This document shows, one piece after another, positions 24,722 through 33,787 of a stretch of 38,141 nucleotides of DNA. A program made the translations under genes and the position numbers. Under the pieces are notes generated by a model, which saw nothing but the letters and a program-made list of their open reading frames with translations, was not told the DNA's origin and made no database searches. The stretch is from Candidatus Gastranaerophilales bacterium (GTDB taxonomy: Bacteria; Cyanobacteriota; Vampirovibrionia; Gastranaerophilales; Gastranaerophilaceae), in contig CALUQI010000006.1 in NCBI GenBank assembly GCA_944322875.1, positions 1-38,141 of the forward strand, given 5' to 3'. The stretch's first letter is position 1, and every line of letters begins with the position of its first letter.

Positions 24722-25178
24722 ACTTCAAAAATATTTGTTCTTTTGTTTGCATTAACTCTTCTATAACTTTCCATTGACCGTTTGGTTGTTTTTGGACAAT
24801 TTGATAAATTTTAAGCCAATAAGTTTCACCAGTTGGTTGTCTTTCAGCGCTAATTTTATATCCGTTTGAAACTTTTGTTACAGAAACATTTCTGTAAGTA
24901 TTTTTATATTTTCTTAATTTAGCCGTAGCTTGGCCAAGTTTGAGTTGTTTCATATAAGTTGCGGTATCTGTATTGACATTAACCAAAGAACCGTCAGGTT
25001 TGACAACCTGCCTGATTATTTTTGCATTTGGTGAATAAAAATCAGGAATAGTTTGACTGTAAGTATTTGCAGCATTAACATACTTATTAAAAAATGCTTT
25101 TACATCAGCAGTTTCATCTGCAAGTACCTGTATGCCGGAAAGTATAAATAGTGTAAAGAATATTATTAATTTTTTCAT
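24711..25178 (-). CDS. Small secreted protein, NTF2/SnoaL-like
   Basis: This 155-residue protein has a signal peptide (MKKLIIFFTLFILSGIQVLA, cut before DETAD). The mature part has a helix containing FFNKYVNAAN, then alternating strands (KISAERQPTGETYWLKIYQI, VQKQPNGQWKVIEE), the pattern of NTF2-like folds, but this assignment is only by shape. I chose the ATG at 25178 because AAAGGAG lies 6 bases upstream and a signal peptide follows at once. A 26-residue longer reading has no support. It is coupled to aroC by an 11-base overlap and follows recJ by 70 bases. Confidence 0.7.
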   Translation of the reverse strand: MKKLIIFFTLFILSGIQVLADETADVKAFFNKYVNAANTYSQTIPDFYSPNAKIIRQVVKPDGSLVNVNTDTATYMKQLKLGQATAKLRKYKNTYRNVSVTKVSNGYKISAERQPTGETYWLKIYQIVQKQPNGQWKVIEELMQTKEQIFLKYAK

Positions 25179-25248
25179 TTCATCTCCTTTAAATAAAACG
25201 AATAAAAAATATTTAAGTTCATTTTTTAGTATATCATTACAAAAAAAT

Positions 25249-27600
25249 TTAAACAAGCTCCAATTCGATTAAATCATTTTCAAGTAGTTGTTTTTGAAAA
25301 ATTTCACATTCTTCTGACAATTTTTTAACTTCCAAAAATTTTTCATTATGTAAAACCAAAGAAATATCTTTAATTTCATTTAATTCAATTTTATAAAAAT
25401 GATTATTTTTTTCTAAAACATTGATAAAATTAATTTCTTCAAACAAATCAAGTAAAGTTAAAACAAGTTCAACGGATTTTCCCAAAGCACTTGCGCACCT
25501 GAGAAAATCAACACAGCCTTGATTATTGTTGACAGCGAATCTGAGCATTTTAATAAATGTTGATAAAAAAGTTTTATCATCAAAGGATTTAATTTGATAA
25601 TTCATAAAATGAATAGAAGAAGGATTAGCCTCTTCAATAATAGCCTGAAAGGTTTCTTTATCTGCGGGATAATCAAAAAACATTAAGGAATCACAAACAG
25701 GAACATTTTCTCTGGTAAAAGTTTTGTTAGTAAGATTTTTAAAGGGAGCCAGAAGATCTTTTATAGTCTTACTTTCCGCAAAAATCATAATGTTTTGTTT
25801 TGAATTTTTAACATAATCATCAACCAAAGGTAAAATATTAGTTTTTTTTCTGTGATCAAAAATTTTTAAACCAACTTGTTCTTGCAAATCTTCTTTTAAG
25901 AGATCAGAATGAATATCATCAATAATAAGTTGAACACTAATATTTCCGTTATATTCATTAATTTGCGGGTGAAAAGCAATATCAATAAAATCACCCGGAA
26001 TTAAAGATATGTCACCTTGTTGCCATCTGATACAAGTGAATTCATAAGATCCGGAAACAACAGTTAGTCTTAGATGATCTTTATTTTCACCCATAAGTTT
26101 TTTTTCTTTAATCTTTAAATTTTTCATAGCAAAGATAGGAGCGGGATTAGAAGCACCAAACGGTTCAAGTTTGGAAATTTCTTTAACAAAATCGACTGTT
26201 ATATCATCCGGAAAGATTTGCAAATCGATATCAATAAAGGGTTTTAACTCAGTTCCGTTAAGAGATTCTTTTATAGTTTTATTTAAAGCGGTTTTAACTT
26301 GTTCAAACGAAGTCTTATTTTTAGAAAAATATAACCCGGCAGCAAGCTTATGACCGCCAAAACCATCTAAAATATCTGAAATAGAATTGATAATATCATA
26401 AAGAGAAAGACCGTCAATTCCTCTTGCAGAGCATCGAAATAGTTGTGTTTCTTCAGAAAAAGTCATTAAAAAAGTTGGTTTATAATATTTTTCTACAATT
26501 TTAGAGGCAACAATACCAATAATTCCGATATGCCAATCCGGTTTAAAAAGAATTATTGCAGGATTTTTCTTTCCTTCATTTTTTAACATTTCTTCGGCTT
26601 CTAAAAAAATATTTTGGCAAAGTTCTTGTCGGATTTTGTTAAAGTTATTTAGAGAAATAACAGCCATCTCAATTTCTTGTTTATTTTCAGAAATAAGAAC
26701 TTTCATGGCATCTTCAACCGTATCAAGTCTTCCGGAAGCATTTATTCTTGGAGAGATACCAAAAGCAATATTTTCTGAAGTAATTCCGTTACTCAAATTG
26801 TAACCGGCGCATTCAAGCAGTCTTTTTAATCCGTAATGTTTACCTTGAGCAATCAGTTCTAGACCTTTTGATACCAGATGTCTATTTTCTCCTATAAGAG
26901 GAACAATATCTGAAATTGTTCCCACTGCAACAAAAGGTAAAATGTCATAAATCAATTCAGACTTATTATAATGTTGCAGAATTCCTTGAGCTATTTTAAA
27001 AGCAACCCCGACACCGGCAAGGGATGTTAAACTTTCTATTTCTTTGGTAGAAAGTTTTTCATCCAAAGCATTTGGAGCTTTCGGATTTATTATAGCGTAA
27101 GCTTTTGGTAGTAATTCAGGGGCTTCGTGGTGATCGGTGATAATAACATCTATTTTAAAACTATTTATAAAATTAACCGCATCAACATCACTAATACCAC
27201 AATCAACAGAAATAATAACTTTTGGTTTTACAGTTGTCATGAGCTTTACAAGAGCTTTTGTATCAAAACCGTGACCTTCTTTATCTCTGTCAGGAATAAA
27301 AAAATTAACATCAGCACCCAAAAATTTAAAAGTTTTATAAAGAAGCGATGTTGAAGTTACGCCGTCAGCATCAAAATCGCCGTATATAACAATTTTTTCT
27401 TGCAAATCTATGGCTTGAGCAAGTCTTTTAACGGCCTTTTTCATATCTGTAAAAACGAAAGGTGAACTAATCGGATATTCAAGAGGATTAAGAAATTCGT
27501 TTATTTCTTGTTGAGTTTTTATTCCACGAGAGAATAATAGTCTTTCTAACAAAGACTTTCCGGCACCAACATCGTCCTTAATCCTCCACTCTTTCAGCAT
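25249..27600 (-). CDS. recJ: Single-stranded-DNA-specific exonuclease RecJ
   Basis: RecJ is a 5'-3' exonuclease acting in recombination and mismatch/base-excision repair. The 783-residue protein has the DHH-family motifs: I GDFDADG (74-80), II VDCGISD (132-138) and III TDHHE (155-159), followed by GVGVAFK and, in the DHHA1 domain, DGFGGHKLAAG. An OB-fold region follows (KLMGENKDHLRLTV, about 480-560). A C-terminal extension of about 220 residues, common in Firmicute/cyanobacterial RecJ, ends the protein. No ribosome binding site precedes the ATG, so a leaderless mRNA is possible, although the promoter is not clear. Confidence 0.95.
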   Translation of the reverse strand: MLKEWRIKDDVGAGKSLLERLLFSRGIKTQQEINEFLNPLEYPISSPFVFTDMKKAVKRLAQAIDLQEKIVIYGDFDADGVTSTSLLYKTFKFLGADVNFFIPDRDKEGHGFDTKALVKLMTTVKPKVIISVDCGISDVDAVNFINSFKIDVIITDHHEAPELLPKAYAIINPKAPNALDEKLSTKEIESLTSLAGVGVAFKIAQGILQHYNKSELIYDILPFVAVGTISDIVPLIGENRHLVSKGLELIAQGKHYGLKRLLECAGYNLSNGITSENIAFGISPRINASGRLDTVEDAMKVLISENKQEIEMAVISLNNFNKIRQELCQNIFLEAEEMLKNEGKKNPAIILFKPDWHIGIIGIVASKIVEKYYKPTFLMTFSEETQLFRCSARGIDGLSLYDIINSISDILDGFGGHKLAAGLYFSKNKTSFEQVKTALNKTIKESLNGTELKPFIDIDLQIFPDDITVDFVKEISKLEPFGASNPAPIFAMKNLKIKEKKLMGENKDHLRLTVVSGSYEFTCIRWQQGDISLIPGDFIDIAFHPQINEYNGNISVQLIIDDIHSDLLKEDLQEQVGLKIFDHRKKTNILPLVDDYVKNSKQNIMIFAESKTIKDLLAPFKNLTNKTFTRENVPVCDSLMFFDYPADKETFQAIIEEANPSSIHFMNYQIKSFDDKTFLSTFIKMLRFAVNNNQGCVDFLRCASALGKSVELVLTLLDLFEEINFINVLEKNNHFYKIELNEIKDISLVLHNEKFLEVKKLSEECEIFQKQLLENDLIELELV

Positions 27601-27675
27601 ATATACATACTAACATAAAAAATTGTTTTAGAAAATTTATTATATTTATTAAAAAAGAAGTTAAAAATAACAGAA

Positions 27676-29232
27676 TTATTTTTTCTTTGACTTATCAGCC
27701 AGTTCGCTATCTATACGCAGGAACACCGGTTTGATGTTTTCTTTTTCAATAAGTTTACCAACTTTTATATTGTTGCATGTTAAATCATCAAGTTTTATAT
27801 TCAAGTCAAAGGATAACTGTTTTGCCATTTCGCGTGCAATATTCGGACAATACGGATAAATTAGAGCAGTTACGATGCACATAATTTCCAAAACAGTTGT
27901 TAAGACAATGCCGCATTCATTCCACTTTTCTTCTTTAGCAAGCGTCCAGGGAGCATTATCTGTTACATATTTATTTGTTATATCAACAAGACCGATAATT
28001 TCTTGTGCGGCTTCTGATATTTCAAAATGATTAAAATGATTTTCAACAACTTTTACGATTCCAAGAGCATTTTTAAACAAATCAGAAGATACCTTAAATT
28101 CAGGTTTAATTTCTCCATCAAAATATTTAACAAGCATAGAAAGAGTTCTGTTTAACAAATTTCCCATACTGTTTGCAAGGTGAGCATTAACTTTTTCTTT
28201 AAAATCTTCATCCGAATAGTTGCCATCACGTCCACAAGGAGCAGACGTTGCCATGTAATACCTAAAAGCATCCGGATATTCAAGTTCAAAATTTTCCAAC
28301 ACGGCGGTTGGTGAAATAACATTCCCAAGAGATTTAGACATTTTAGATTCATCTATAGTAATCCAGCCATGTGCAAAAATGTGTTTTGGAAGTGGTAAGT
28401 CAAGCGCAAGTAAAAATGCCGGCCAATAAATACTATGAAATTTCAATATATCTTTTCCGATGACATGAACATCAACAGGCCACAATTTTTTGTACAAGTC
28501 AGATGGATTTTCTGTATCATAACCAATTGCGGTAATGTAATTTGAAAGTGCATCAATCCAAACGTATATAACTTGATTGGGATCATCTAAAACATCAATG
28601 CCCCATTGTACATTTGTTTTTGCCCGCGACACAGAAATGTCTTGTATATCTTCAAGTTGATTTAAGACCTCATTTGCTCTGAAAGAAGGAATTATAAAAT
28701 CAGGATTTTCTTTTACATGTTTTATAATGGCATCTTTGTATTTTGACAGTTTAAAAAAGTAGTTTTCTTCTTTAACAAGTTCAGGTTTTTTTAAGTGATC
28801 AGGACAAAGACCATCTTCGGTTAAGTCTTTTTCATTTAAAAAGCATTCACAGCCGGAGCAATATAGACCTTCATAAGAATGTTTGTATATGTCTCCTTTT
28901 TCTACTAATTTTTTAAATATTTTTTGAACAGTTTTTTCATGATAATCATCAGTTGTTCTAATAAATTTTGTATAATCAATTCCCAAGGCTTTCCAAGCAT
29001 TTTGAAACTTAGCAGCGTTCAAGTCACATAATTCTTTTGGTGTAATCCCAAGATCTTTTGCTGTTTTTTGGATTTTAATTCCGTGTTCATCAGTTCCGGT
29101 CAAAAAGAAAACATTAGTCCTTTGGGAATAGTGTCTTGCTATAATATCAGTTAAAATTTTTTCATAGGCGTGTCCAATGTGTGGGGCTCCGTTTACATAA
29201 TCTATAGCTGTTGTTAAATAATATTTATCCAT
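27676..29232 (-). CDS. metG: Methionyl-tRNA synthetase
   Basis: MetG charges tRNA-Met. The 518-residue protein has HIGH at 18-21, KMSKS at 297-301, and a single zinc knuckle (Cys125, Cys128, Cys143 and probably His146). The anticodon-binding helical domain (about 360-500) is complete. It lacks the C-terminal EMAPII-like tRNA-binding domain, so it is the short form. AAGAGGAAAAG precedes the ATG. A promoter with an extended -10 (TGATATAAT) lies about 30 bases upstream. The cognate tRNA-Met lies far away at 0.4 kb. Confidence 0.97.
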   Translation of the reverse strand: MDKYYLTTAIDYVNGAPHIGHAYEKILTDIIARHYSQRTNVFFLTGTDEHGIKIQKTAKDLGITPKELCDLNAAKFQNAWKALGIDYTKFIRTTDDYHEKTVQKIFKKLVEKGDIYKHSYEGLYCSGCECFLNEKDLTEDGLCPDHLKKPELVKEENYFFKLSKYKDAIIKHVKENPDFIIPSFRANEVLNQLEDIQDISVSRAKTNVQWGIDVLDDPNQVIYVWIDALSNYITAIGYDTENPSDLYKKLWPVDVHVIGKDILKFHSIYWPAFLLALDLPLPKHIFAHGWITIDESKMSKSLGNVISPTAVLENFELEYPDAFRYYMATSAPCGRDGNYSDEDFKEKVNAHLANSMGNLLNRTLSMLVKYFDGEIKPEFKVSSDLFKNALGIVKVVENHFNHFEISEAAQEIIGLVDITNKYVTDNAPWTLAKEEKWNECGIVLTTVLEIMCIVTALIYPYCPNIAREMAKQLSFDLNIKLDDLTCNNIKVGKLIEKENIKPVFLRIDSELADKSKKK

Positions 29233-29320
29233 TTTATCTTTTCCTCTTCGGGAATGATTATATCACAAAAAAGTTACAAAATTCCAGAAAATAGCAATTT
29301 TGAAAATTAATTTGACTTTA

Positions 29321-29326
29321 TATAAT
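29321..29326 (+). promoter_or_regulatory. -10 element before the unknown membrane protein
   Basis: TATAAT, with TTTGAA about 16 bases upstream. The leader is about 9 bases and consists almost only of the ribosome binding site GGAG at 29333. Confidence 0.5.
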
Positions 29327-29341
29327 AGTAAAGGAGTAGGA

Positions 29342-29731
29342 ATGACTTGGATTAATGATTTAGATGCTTTGGCATCAGCAGGGGTTATAGGATTTGACGC
29401 ACCGGCATACATAACCGGGCGGCAACCCAGATATTACGGAAATCCCGCACTTGAAACAATTCCCGATAAGCTTCCGCAAATTAAGGAACAACCTCAAAAA
29501 GATGAGTTTAAATTCAATAATGAGGTTAATAACCCGTGGTGGAAAAAAGTTTTATTTGGAACTTTTTTTGTGACGGGTCTTGTTTTTGGAGCGTCAAAAC
29601 TTAAATCTGTAAAAAATTTATTTAAAAAAATAAATTTTTCGGCAATAAAAGCTTTGCCAAAAAAAGCACTTGATGGTTTAAAAAATGTTTGGAACAGTGT
29701 TTTAATTTTGTTCAAATCTAAAAAACCCTAA
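29342..29731 (+). CDS. Unknown single-pass membrane protein
   Basis: This 129-residue protein is not recognised. The N-terminal domain (TWINDLDALASAGVIGFDAP) precedes a Pro/Gln/Lys-rich linker. A membrane helix at about 71-87 (VLFGTFFVTGLVFGASKL) follows, then a basic, amphipathic C-terminus (KNLFKKINFSAIKALPKKAL) that would stay on the cytoplasmic side. I start at the ATG at 29342 because GGAG precedes it closely. The in-frame ATG at 29300 lies upstream of the -10. The 3' end overlaps the converging der gene by 4 bases. The protein may be specific to this lineage. Confidence 0.65.
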   Translation: MTWINDLDALASAGVIGFDAPAYITGRQPRYYGNPALETIPDKLPQIKEQPQKDEFKFNNEVNNPWWKKVLFGTFFVTGLVFGASKLKSVKNLFKKINFSAIKALPKKALDGLKNVWNSVLILFKSKKP

Positions 29732-31059
29732 GATTTTTTATCTTTACGTTCTCTGACGGAAATTCTAATCGGGGTTCCAAAGAATCCAAAAGCTTCTCTT
29801 AATTTGTTTTCAAGATATCTTTTATAATGATCTTTTAAGAGTGTAGCATTATTCGCAAACAAGACAAAAGTTGGAGGCTGAACATTTATTTGAGTTGAGT
29901 ATAAAATCTTCAATCGCTTGTTTTTAACACTTTGCGGAGGGTTTAAAACATACGCTTCATTTATAATTTTGTTTAAAAGTCCTGTTGAAACACGTTTTGT
30001 ACTTTGTGCATAAACTTCATTGGATTTTTCAAAAATTTGATTTAGGCGTTGTTTTGTTACAGCACTTATATATATTTTAGGAGCAAAACTTAAAAAAGGT
30101 ATATCATTAGATAATTTTTTATCAAATTGATTAATCGTATTTGATTTTTTATCCTCTATCAAATCCCACTTGTTAATAGCAACAATAAGTCCTTTTCCGG
30201 CCTCTATTATGATAGAGGATATCTTTTTATCTTGATCAGAAATTCCTTCGACAGCATCAATAACAAGAACCGCAACATCACAGTCTCGAATTGATCGGAT
30301 AGCTCTGTCTACTGCAAATTTTTCAACACCCCAATCAACTTTTGATTTTTTACGAATTCCCGCGGTATCAACTATTATAAAATCTTTATCTTTGTATTTA
30401 ATTTTGGAATCAATACTGTCACGTGTAGTTCCCGAGATATCGGAAACAATTACCCTGTCTTCATTTAAAAGCGCATTAACAATAGAAGATTTTCCGGCAT
30501 TTGGTCTTCCGACAATCGCAATTCTTATGGAAGAATCTTCTTGTAAAGTGTCATTTACTTCAAAATCTTCTGTGATAATGTCAAGCAAGTCTCCCACACC
30601 GCCTGAACCGTGTAATGCGGAAATTCCTATCGGATCTCCGAGAGCAAGAGCATAAAAATCACTTGTCATGTACAAAGATTCCGGATTATCAAGCTTATTT
30701 ACCGCAAGAAAAACAGGTTTGTCTGTTTGTCTAAGAATATTTGCAATATCATAATCAATAGGATTTATTCCATCTTTTCCGTCAACAAGGAAAACAATTT
30801 TATCGGCTTCATCACATGCAATTCTTGCTTGATCAAAGATTGACAACATTATCCGATCTTCGTCTCCGGGAATTATGCCTCCGGTATCAATACAAGTAAA
30901 AACCTTATTTTGCCATTCCACATCAAAGTAAATTCTGTCTCGAGTAACTCCCGGTAAATCGTCTACAATAGAATTCCTTGATCCGGAAAGACGATTTACA
31001 AATGTTGATTTCCCAACATTTGGACGACCGACTATTGCTACTATTGGTTTCCTTTTCAT
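29728..31059 (-). CDS. der: Ribosome assembly GTPase Der (EngA)
   Basis: Der has two tandem GTPase domains and a C-terminal KH-like domain, and is required for 50S subunit maturation. The 443-residue protein shows GRPNVGKST (11-19), DTGGI and NKLD in domain 1. Domain 2 has GRPNAGKSS (about 184-192), DTAGIRKKSKV and NKWD. The KH-like end has PPQSVKNKRLKILYSTQ and GTPIRISVRER, as usual. There are two candidate promoters: a distal TTGACA-17-TATAAA and a proximal extended -10 that would yield a leaderless mRNA. No ribosome binding site is seen. Confidence 0.96.
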   Translation of the reverse strand: MKRKPIVAIVGRPNVGKSTFVNRLSGSRNSIVDDLPGVTRDRIYFDVEWQNKVFTCIDTGGIIPGDEDRIMLSIFDQARIACDEADKIVFLVDGKDGINPIDYDIANILRQTDKPVFLAVNKLDNPESLYMTSDFYALALGDPIGISALHGSGGVGDLLDIITEDFEVNDTLQEDSSIRIAIVGRPNAGKSSIVNALLNEDRVIVSDISGTTRDSIDSKIKYKDKDFIIVDTAGIRKKSKVDWGVEKFAVDRAIRSIRDCDVAVLVIDAVEGISDQDKKISSIIIEAGKGLIVAINKWDLIEDKKSNTINQFDKKLSNDIPFLSFAPKIYISAVTKQRLNQIFEKSNEVYAQSTKRVSTGLLNKIINEAYVLNPPQSVKNKRLKILYSTQINVQPPTFVLFANNATLLKDHYKRYLENKLREAFGFFGTPIRISVRERKDKKS

Positions 31060-31065
31060 AAAACA

Positions 31066-31074
31066 ATCATAGCA
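31066..31074 (-). promoter_or_regulatory. Extended -10 giving leaderless der mRNA
   Basis: On the minus strand, TGC-TATGAT lies 6 bases before the der ATG. The TG dinucleotide could compensate for the lack of a good -35. Confidence 0.5.
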
Positions 31075-31106
31075 TAGAAAAAACTTTTTTCATACCCCGA
31101 AAAAGA

Positions 31107-31134
31107 AAGTCTCGTCTAGTGACAAGACTTATAA
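31107..31134. repeat. Hairpin in the der-U32 intergenic region
   Basis: AAGTCT-c-GTC and GAC-a-AGACTT form an imperfect 9-bp stem around TAGT. The right part (TGACAAGACTTAT) recurs at 439-451, just upstream of the tRNA-Met gene. It lies in the leader of the distal der promoter. Confidence 0.5.
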
Positions 31135-31155
31135 ATATACATTTACCCCACACTC

Positions 31156-31206
31156 TTTATATCATGAATAAATATTGTTGTCAAGTTATGTGTATTGAGC
31201 TAAAAT
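31156..31206. promoter_or_regulatory. Back-to-back promoters of der and the U32 gene
   Basis: On the minus strand TTGACA (31184-31179), 17 bases and TATAAA (31161-31156) form a near-consensus promoter for der. On the plus strand TTGTCA (31178-31183), 17 bases and TAAAAT (31201-31206) serve the U32 gene, ending 6 bases before its ATG. The two -35 boxes occupy the same bases, so only one polymerase can bind at a time. Confidence 0.7.
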
Positions 31207-31212
31207 TGTTTT

Positions 31213-32967
31213 ATGAGATCAATAGAACTTTTAGCTCCGGCAAAAAATAAACAAACGGCAATTGCTGCCATAAATTATGGATGTGATGCACTGTACATAG
31301 GTGCACCAGATTTTAGTGCCAGAAAGAATGCGGCTAATTCGATTGAAGATCTTAGAGAAATTGTTATTTATGCTCACAAATTCAATGTTAAAGTTTATGT
31401 TGCTGTTAATACAATTATTGAAGATGCCGAAATTGATTCTGTAAAAAAATTAATTGAGACTTTATATGAAATAGGAATTGATGCAATAATTGTTCAAGAC
31501 ATGGCAATTTTAGAATTGTCTGTTAAAAAGGAAATTCCGCCGATACCTATTCATGCAAGTACACAGTGTGACAACAGAAATCTTCAAAAAATAAAATTTT
31601 TTCAACAAATCGGATTACCAAGAGTAATTCTTGCAAGGGAAATGTCGTTGAATCAAATAAAAGAAATTTGTAGTCAAACAGATTTAGAAATCGAAGTTTT
31701 TGTTCATGGAGCTTTATGTGTTTCCTACAGTGGTCAGTGTTATATGAGCTGTTCTATTGGAGGACGGTCTGCTAACAGAGGGGAATGTGCACAAAGTTGT
31801 CGAAAAAAATATACACTTATTGATAATGATGGTAAAATCATTGCTAAAAATTTGTATTTACTTTCTTTAAAAGACTTTAATGCATCTAAACACCTTAAAA
31901 CAATGATTGATTTTGGGGTTAAATCTTTCAAAATAGAAGGGAGATTAAAAGATGAGAATTATGTTAAAAATATTGTTGCTTTTTATAGAAAAGAAATCGA
32001 TAAATATGCACAGAAAACTTCATCAGGAAAAATCTTTTTTGATTTTGAACCGGATGTAAATAAATCATTCAATCGAGGATTTACAGATTATTTTTTGGAA
32101 CAAAGGAAGGATTGTTTTAATTTTGCTACGCCAAAATCTCTTGGTGAAAAATTGGGTAAGGTTACGGCAGTGGGTAAGGATTATTTTGAGCTTAATTCAA
32201 AAGTAAATTCTCAAGATGGTCTTTGTTACTTTATAGAAGGTGAACTCAGAGGATGTCTGGTTAATAAAGTTTTAGGCAATAAAATTTATCCTAACAAAAT
32301 GGATAAATTTGATAAAGACATGATTATATACAGAAATTATGACGCAGATTTTGAAAAAAAACTTTCAAATTCTAAAACATGCAGAAAATTAGGTGTAAGT
32401 TTTTTATATAATGAAAAAATTTTGCACGTAAAAGATGAAGATGGAAATGAAACAGCTATGGAAATTGATTCAAAAGAAATTCCACAAAATCCCGACAAAA
32501 TGAAAGAAGTTTTTATCACACAATTAAAAAAAACAGGAGAAAGTGACTTTTATGTAACTAAAGTTGAAATAAATGGTTGTTTACCATTTATGCGTATATC
32601 CGAAATTAACAATATAAGAAGAGAAATTTTGGATAAACTTATGGAAGAACGCTTAAGCAATTACGAACGCGACATTCAAAGCCCAATTTTGTATAAAAAA
32701 TTCCCCGAAAATAATCTGGATTATAAATTTAATATTCATAACCGGCAGGCACGAAATTTTTATGAGAAATGCGGATGTTCAATAAAAGAAATGTCATATG
32801 AAAAAATGCGGCCAAAAAATGTAGAGCTTATGAGAACTAAACATTGCCTTAAATATGCTTTCAAAAAATGTAAATCTTCGGATAAACTTTTTTTAATTGA
32901 TGAAAAAGGTAAAAAATATCAACTTGTTTTCGATTGTAAAAACTGTGAAATGGCAGTTATTGGGTAA
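31213..32967 (+). CDS. U32 family protein (RlhA/TrhP-like RNA hydroxylation factor)
   Basis: Proteins annotated as 'peptidase U32' include RlhA and TrhP, which hydroxylate rRNA and tRNA pyrimidines. This 584-residue member has ELLAPAKNKQTAIAAINYG at the N-terminus and the U32 signature around EVFVHGALCVSYSGQCYMSC (about 157-176), followed by CAQSCRKKY. The cluster of Cys residues probably binds Fe-S. A DUF3656-like insertion region follows. The C-terminal part has further cysteines (MRTKHCLKYAFKKC and FDCKNCEM). The length is closer to RlhA than to TrhP. It should start from a leaderless mRNA, and the 3' end overlaps the converging hydrolase gene by 11 bases. Confidence 0.9.
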   Translation: MRSIELLAPAKNKQTAIAAINYGCDALYIGAPDFSARKNAANSIEDLREIVIYAHKFNVKVYVAVNTIIEDAEIDSVKKLIETLYEIGIDAIIVQDMAILELSVKKEIPPIPIHASTQCDNRNLQKIKFFQQIGLPRVILAREMSLNQIKEICSQTDLEIEVFVHGALCVSYSGQCYMSCSIGGRSANRGECAQSCRKKYTLIDNDGKIIAKNLYLLSLKDFNASKHLKTMIDFGVKSFKIEGRLKDENYVKNIVAFYRKEIDKYAQKTSSGKIFFDFEPDVNKSFNRGFTDYFLEQRKDCFNFATPKSLGEKLGKVTAVGKDYFELNSKVNSQDGLCYFIEGELRGCLVNKVLGNKIYPNKMDKFDKDMIIYRNYDADFEKKLSNSKTCRKLGVSFLYNEKILHVKDEDGNETAMEIDSKEIPQNPDKMKEVFITQLKKTGESDFYVTKVEINGCLPFMRISEINNIRREILDKLMEERLSNYERDIQSPILYKKFPENNLDYKFNIHNRQARNFYEKCGCSIKEMSYEKMRPKNVELMRTKHCLKYAFKKCKSSDKLFLIDEKGKKYQLVFDCKNCEMAVIG

Positions 32968-33664
32968 TTAACCAGTTTTTACATAATTGTATAAACTCCG
33001 TTTTATAATCAGAAAATAAATCTTCGGCATGTTTTCCATTTTGGAAAAAATTTAAACTTTTTTTGCATTGATCATTATCAAATAATTTTTTTGTATGCCA
33101 AGAAAATACAATAGGATCTTTTTCGCCGGTTATGAATAAAATTGGAATGTTAATTAGAGAAATTACGTCAATAGGTTTTATCTTTTTATAGGGTAATAAA
33201 GAAGGTCTAATAGAGCACCATCTTTTCAACTCAAATTTTTTAACAGTAGGAAGCCAAGCATTTTTTTGCCATATTTGGTTTTCAATTTTGGAAAAACAAC
33301 AAGGAGTTGAAACTAATATAAGTTTATCAATATTATGTTCTAAAGCTGTATGGATTAAGCTTGTTGCGGCTCCGAGAGAAAAACCCAACAGATAAATTTT
33401 TTTATACTGGGGTTTCACAAAATCAATAAGTTTTTTTAAATCCAGGTATTCTTTTGCGGAAAATGTAAAAAACCCTTTACTTCTGCCGTGGCCTCTGAAA
33501 TCAATAACTCCTATGTCAAAAAATTCTCCAAATGAATTTGCCAAATCAAGAAAAATTTTACTATCTTTGGTCATAAACCAACCGGGTGCAATTATAAGAA
33601 TATTTTCATAACCGTTTTGATAATGATTAAAAGATATTCTACGTTCTAAAAAAACTTCTTTCAC
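32957..33664 (-). CDS. Alpha/beta hydrolase
   Basis: This 235-residue hydrolase has the nucleophile elbow GFSLG (Ser at about 98), a later acid in GEKDP (about 193), and the catalytic His in GKHAEDL (about 216). HG-motif-type segments (IIAPGW, DFRGHGRSKG) are present. The substrate cannot be told, since esterases and lipases of this family share these features. There is no signal peptide. The start is GTG. TGCTAAAAT, an extended -10, lies 7 bases before it and no ribosome binding site exists, suggesting a leaderless mRNA. Confidence 0.85.
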   Translation of the reverse strand: MKEVFLERRISFNHYQNGYENILIIAPGWFMTKDSKIFLDLANSFGEFFDIGVIDFRGHGRSKGFFTFSAKEYLDLKKLIDFVKPQYKKIYLLGFSLGAATSLIHTALEHNIDKLILVSTPCCFSKIENQIWQKNAWLPTVKKFELKRWCSIRPSLLPYKKIKPIDVISLINIPILFITGEKDPIVFSWHTKKLFDNDQCKKSLNFFQNGKHAEDLFSDYKTEFIQLCKNWLITQ

Positions 33665-33671
33665 GGGATTT

Positions 33672-33680
33672 ATTTTAGCA
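33672..33680 (-). promoter_or_regulatory. Extended -10 giving leaderless hydrolase mRNA
   Basis: TGC-TAAAAT on the minus strand ends 7 bases before the GTG start, the same arrangement as at der. Confidence 0.5.
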
Positions 33681-33787
33681 TAAAAATTCTTGACAATACT
33701 GGAAAAAACCTTAAATATAAGTCATACGAAAGAATGAGTTAAAAAAACGCAAATTAATGTATCATCTGTATGTAGAAAGGTATATAA

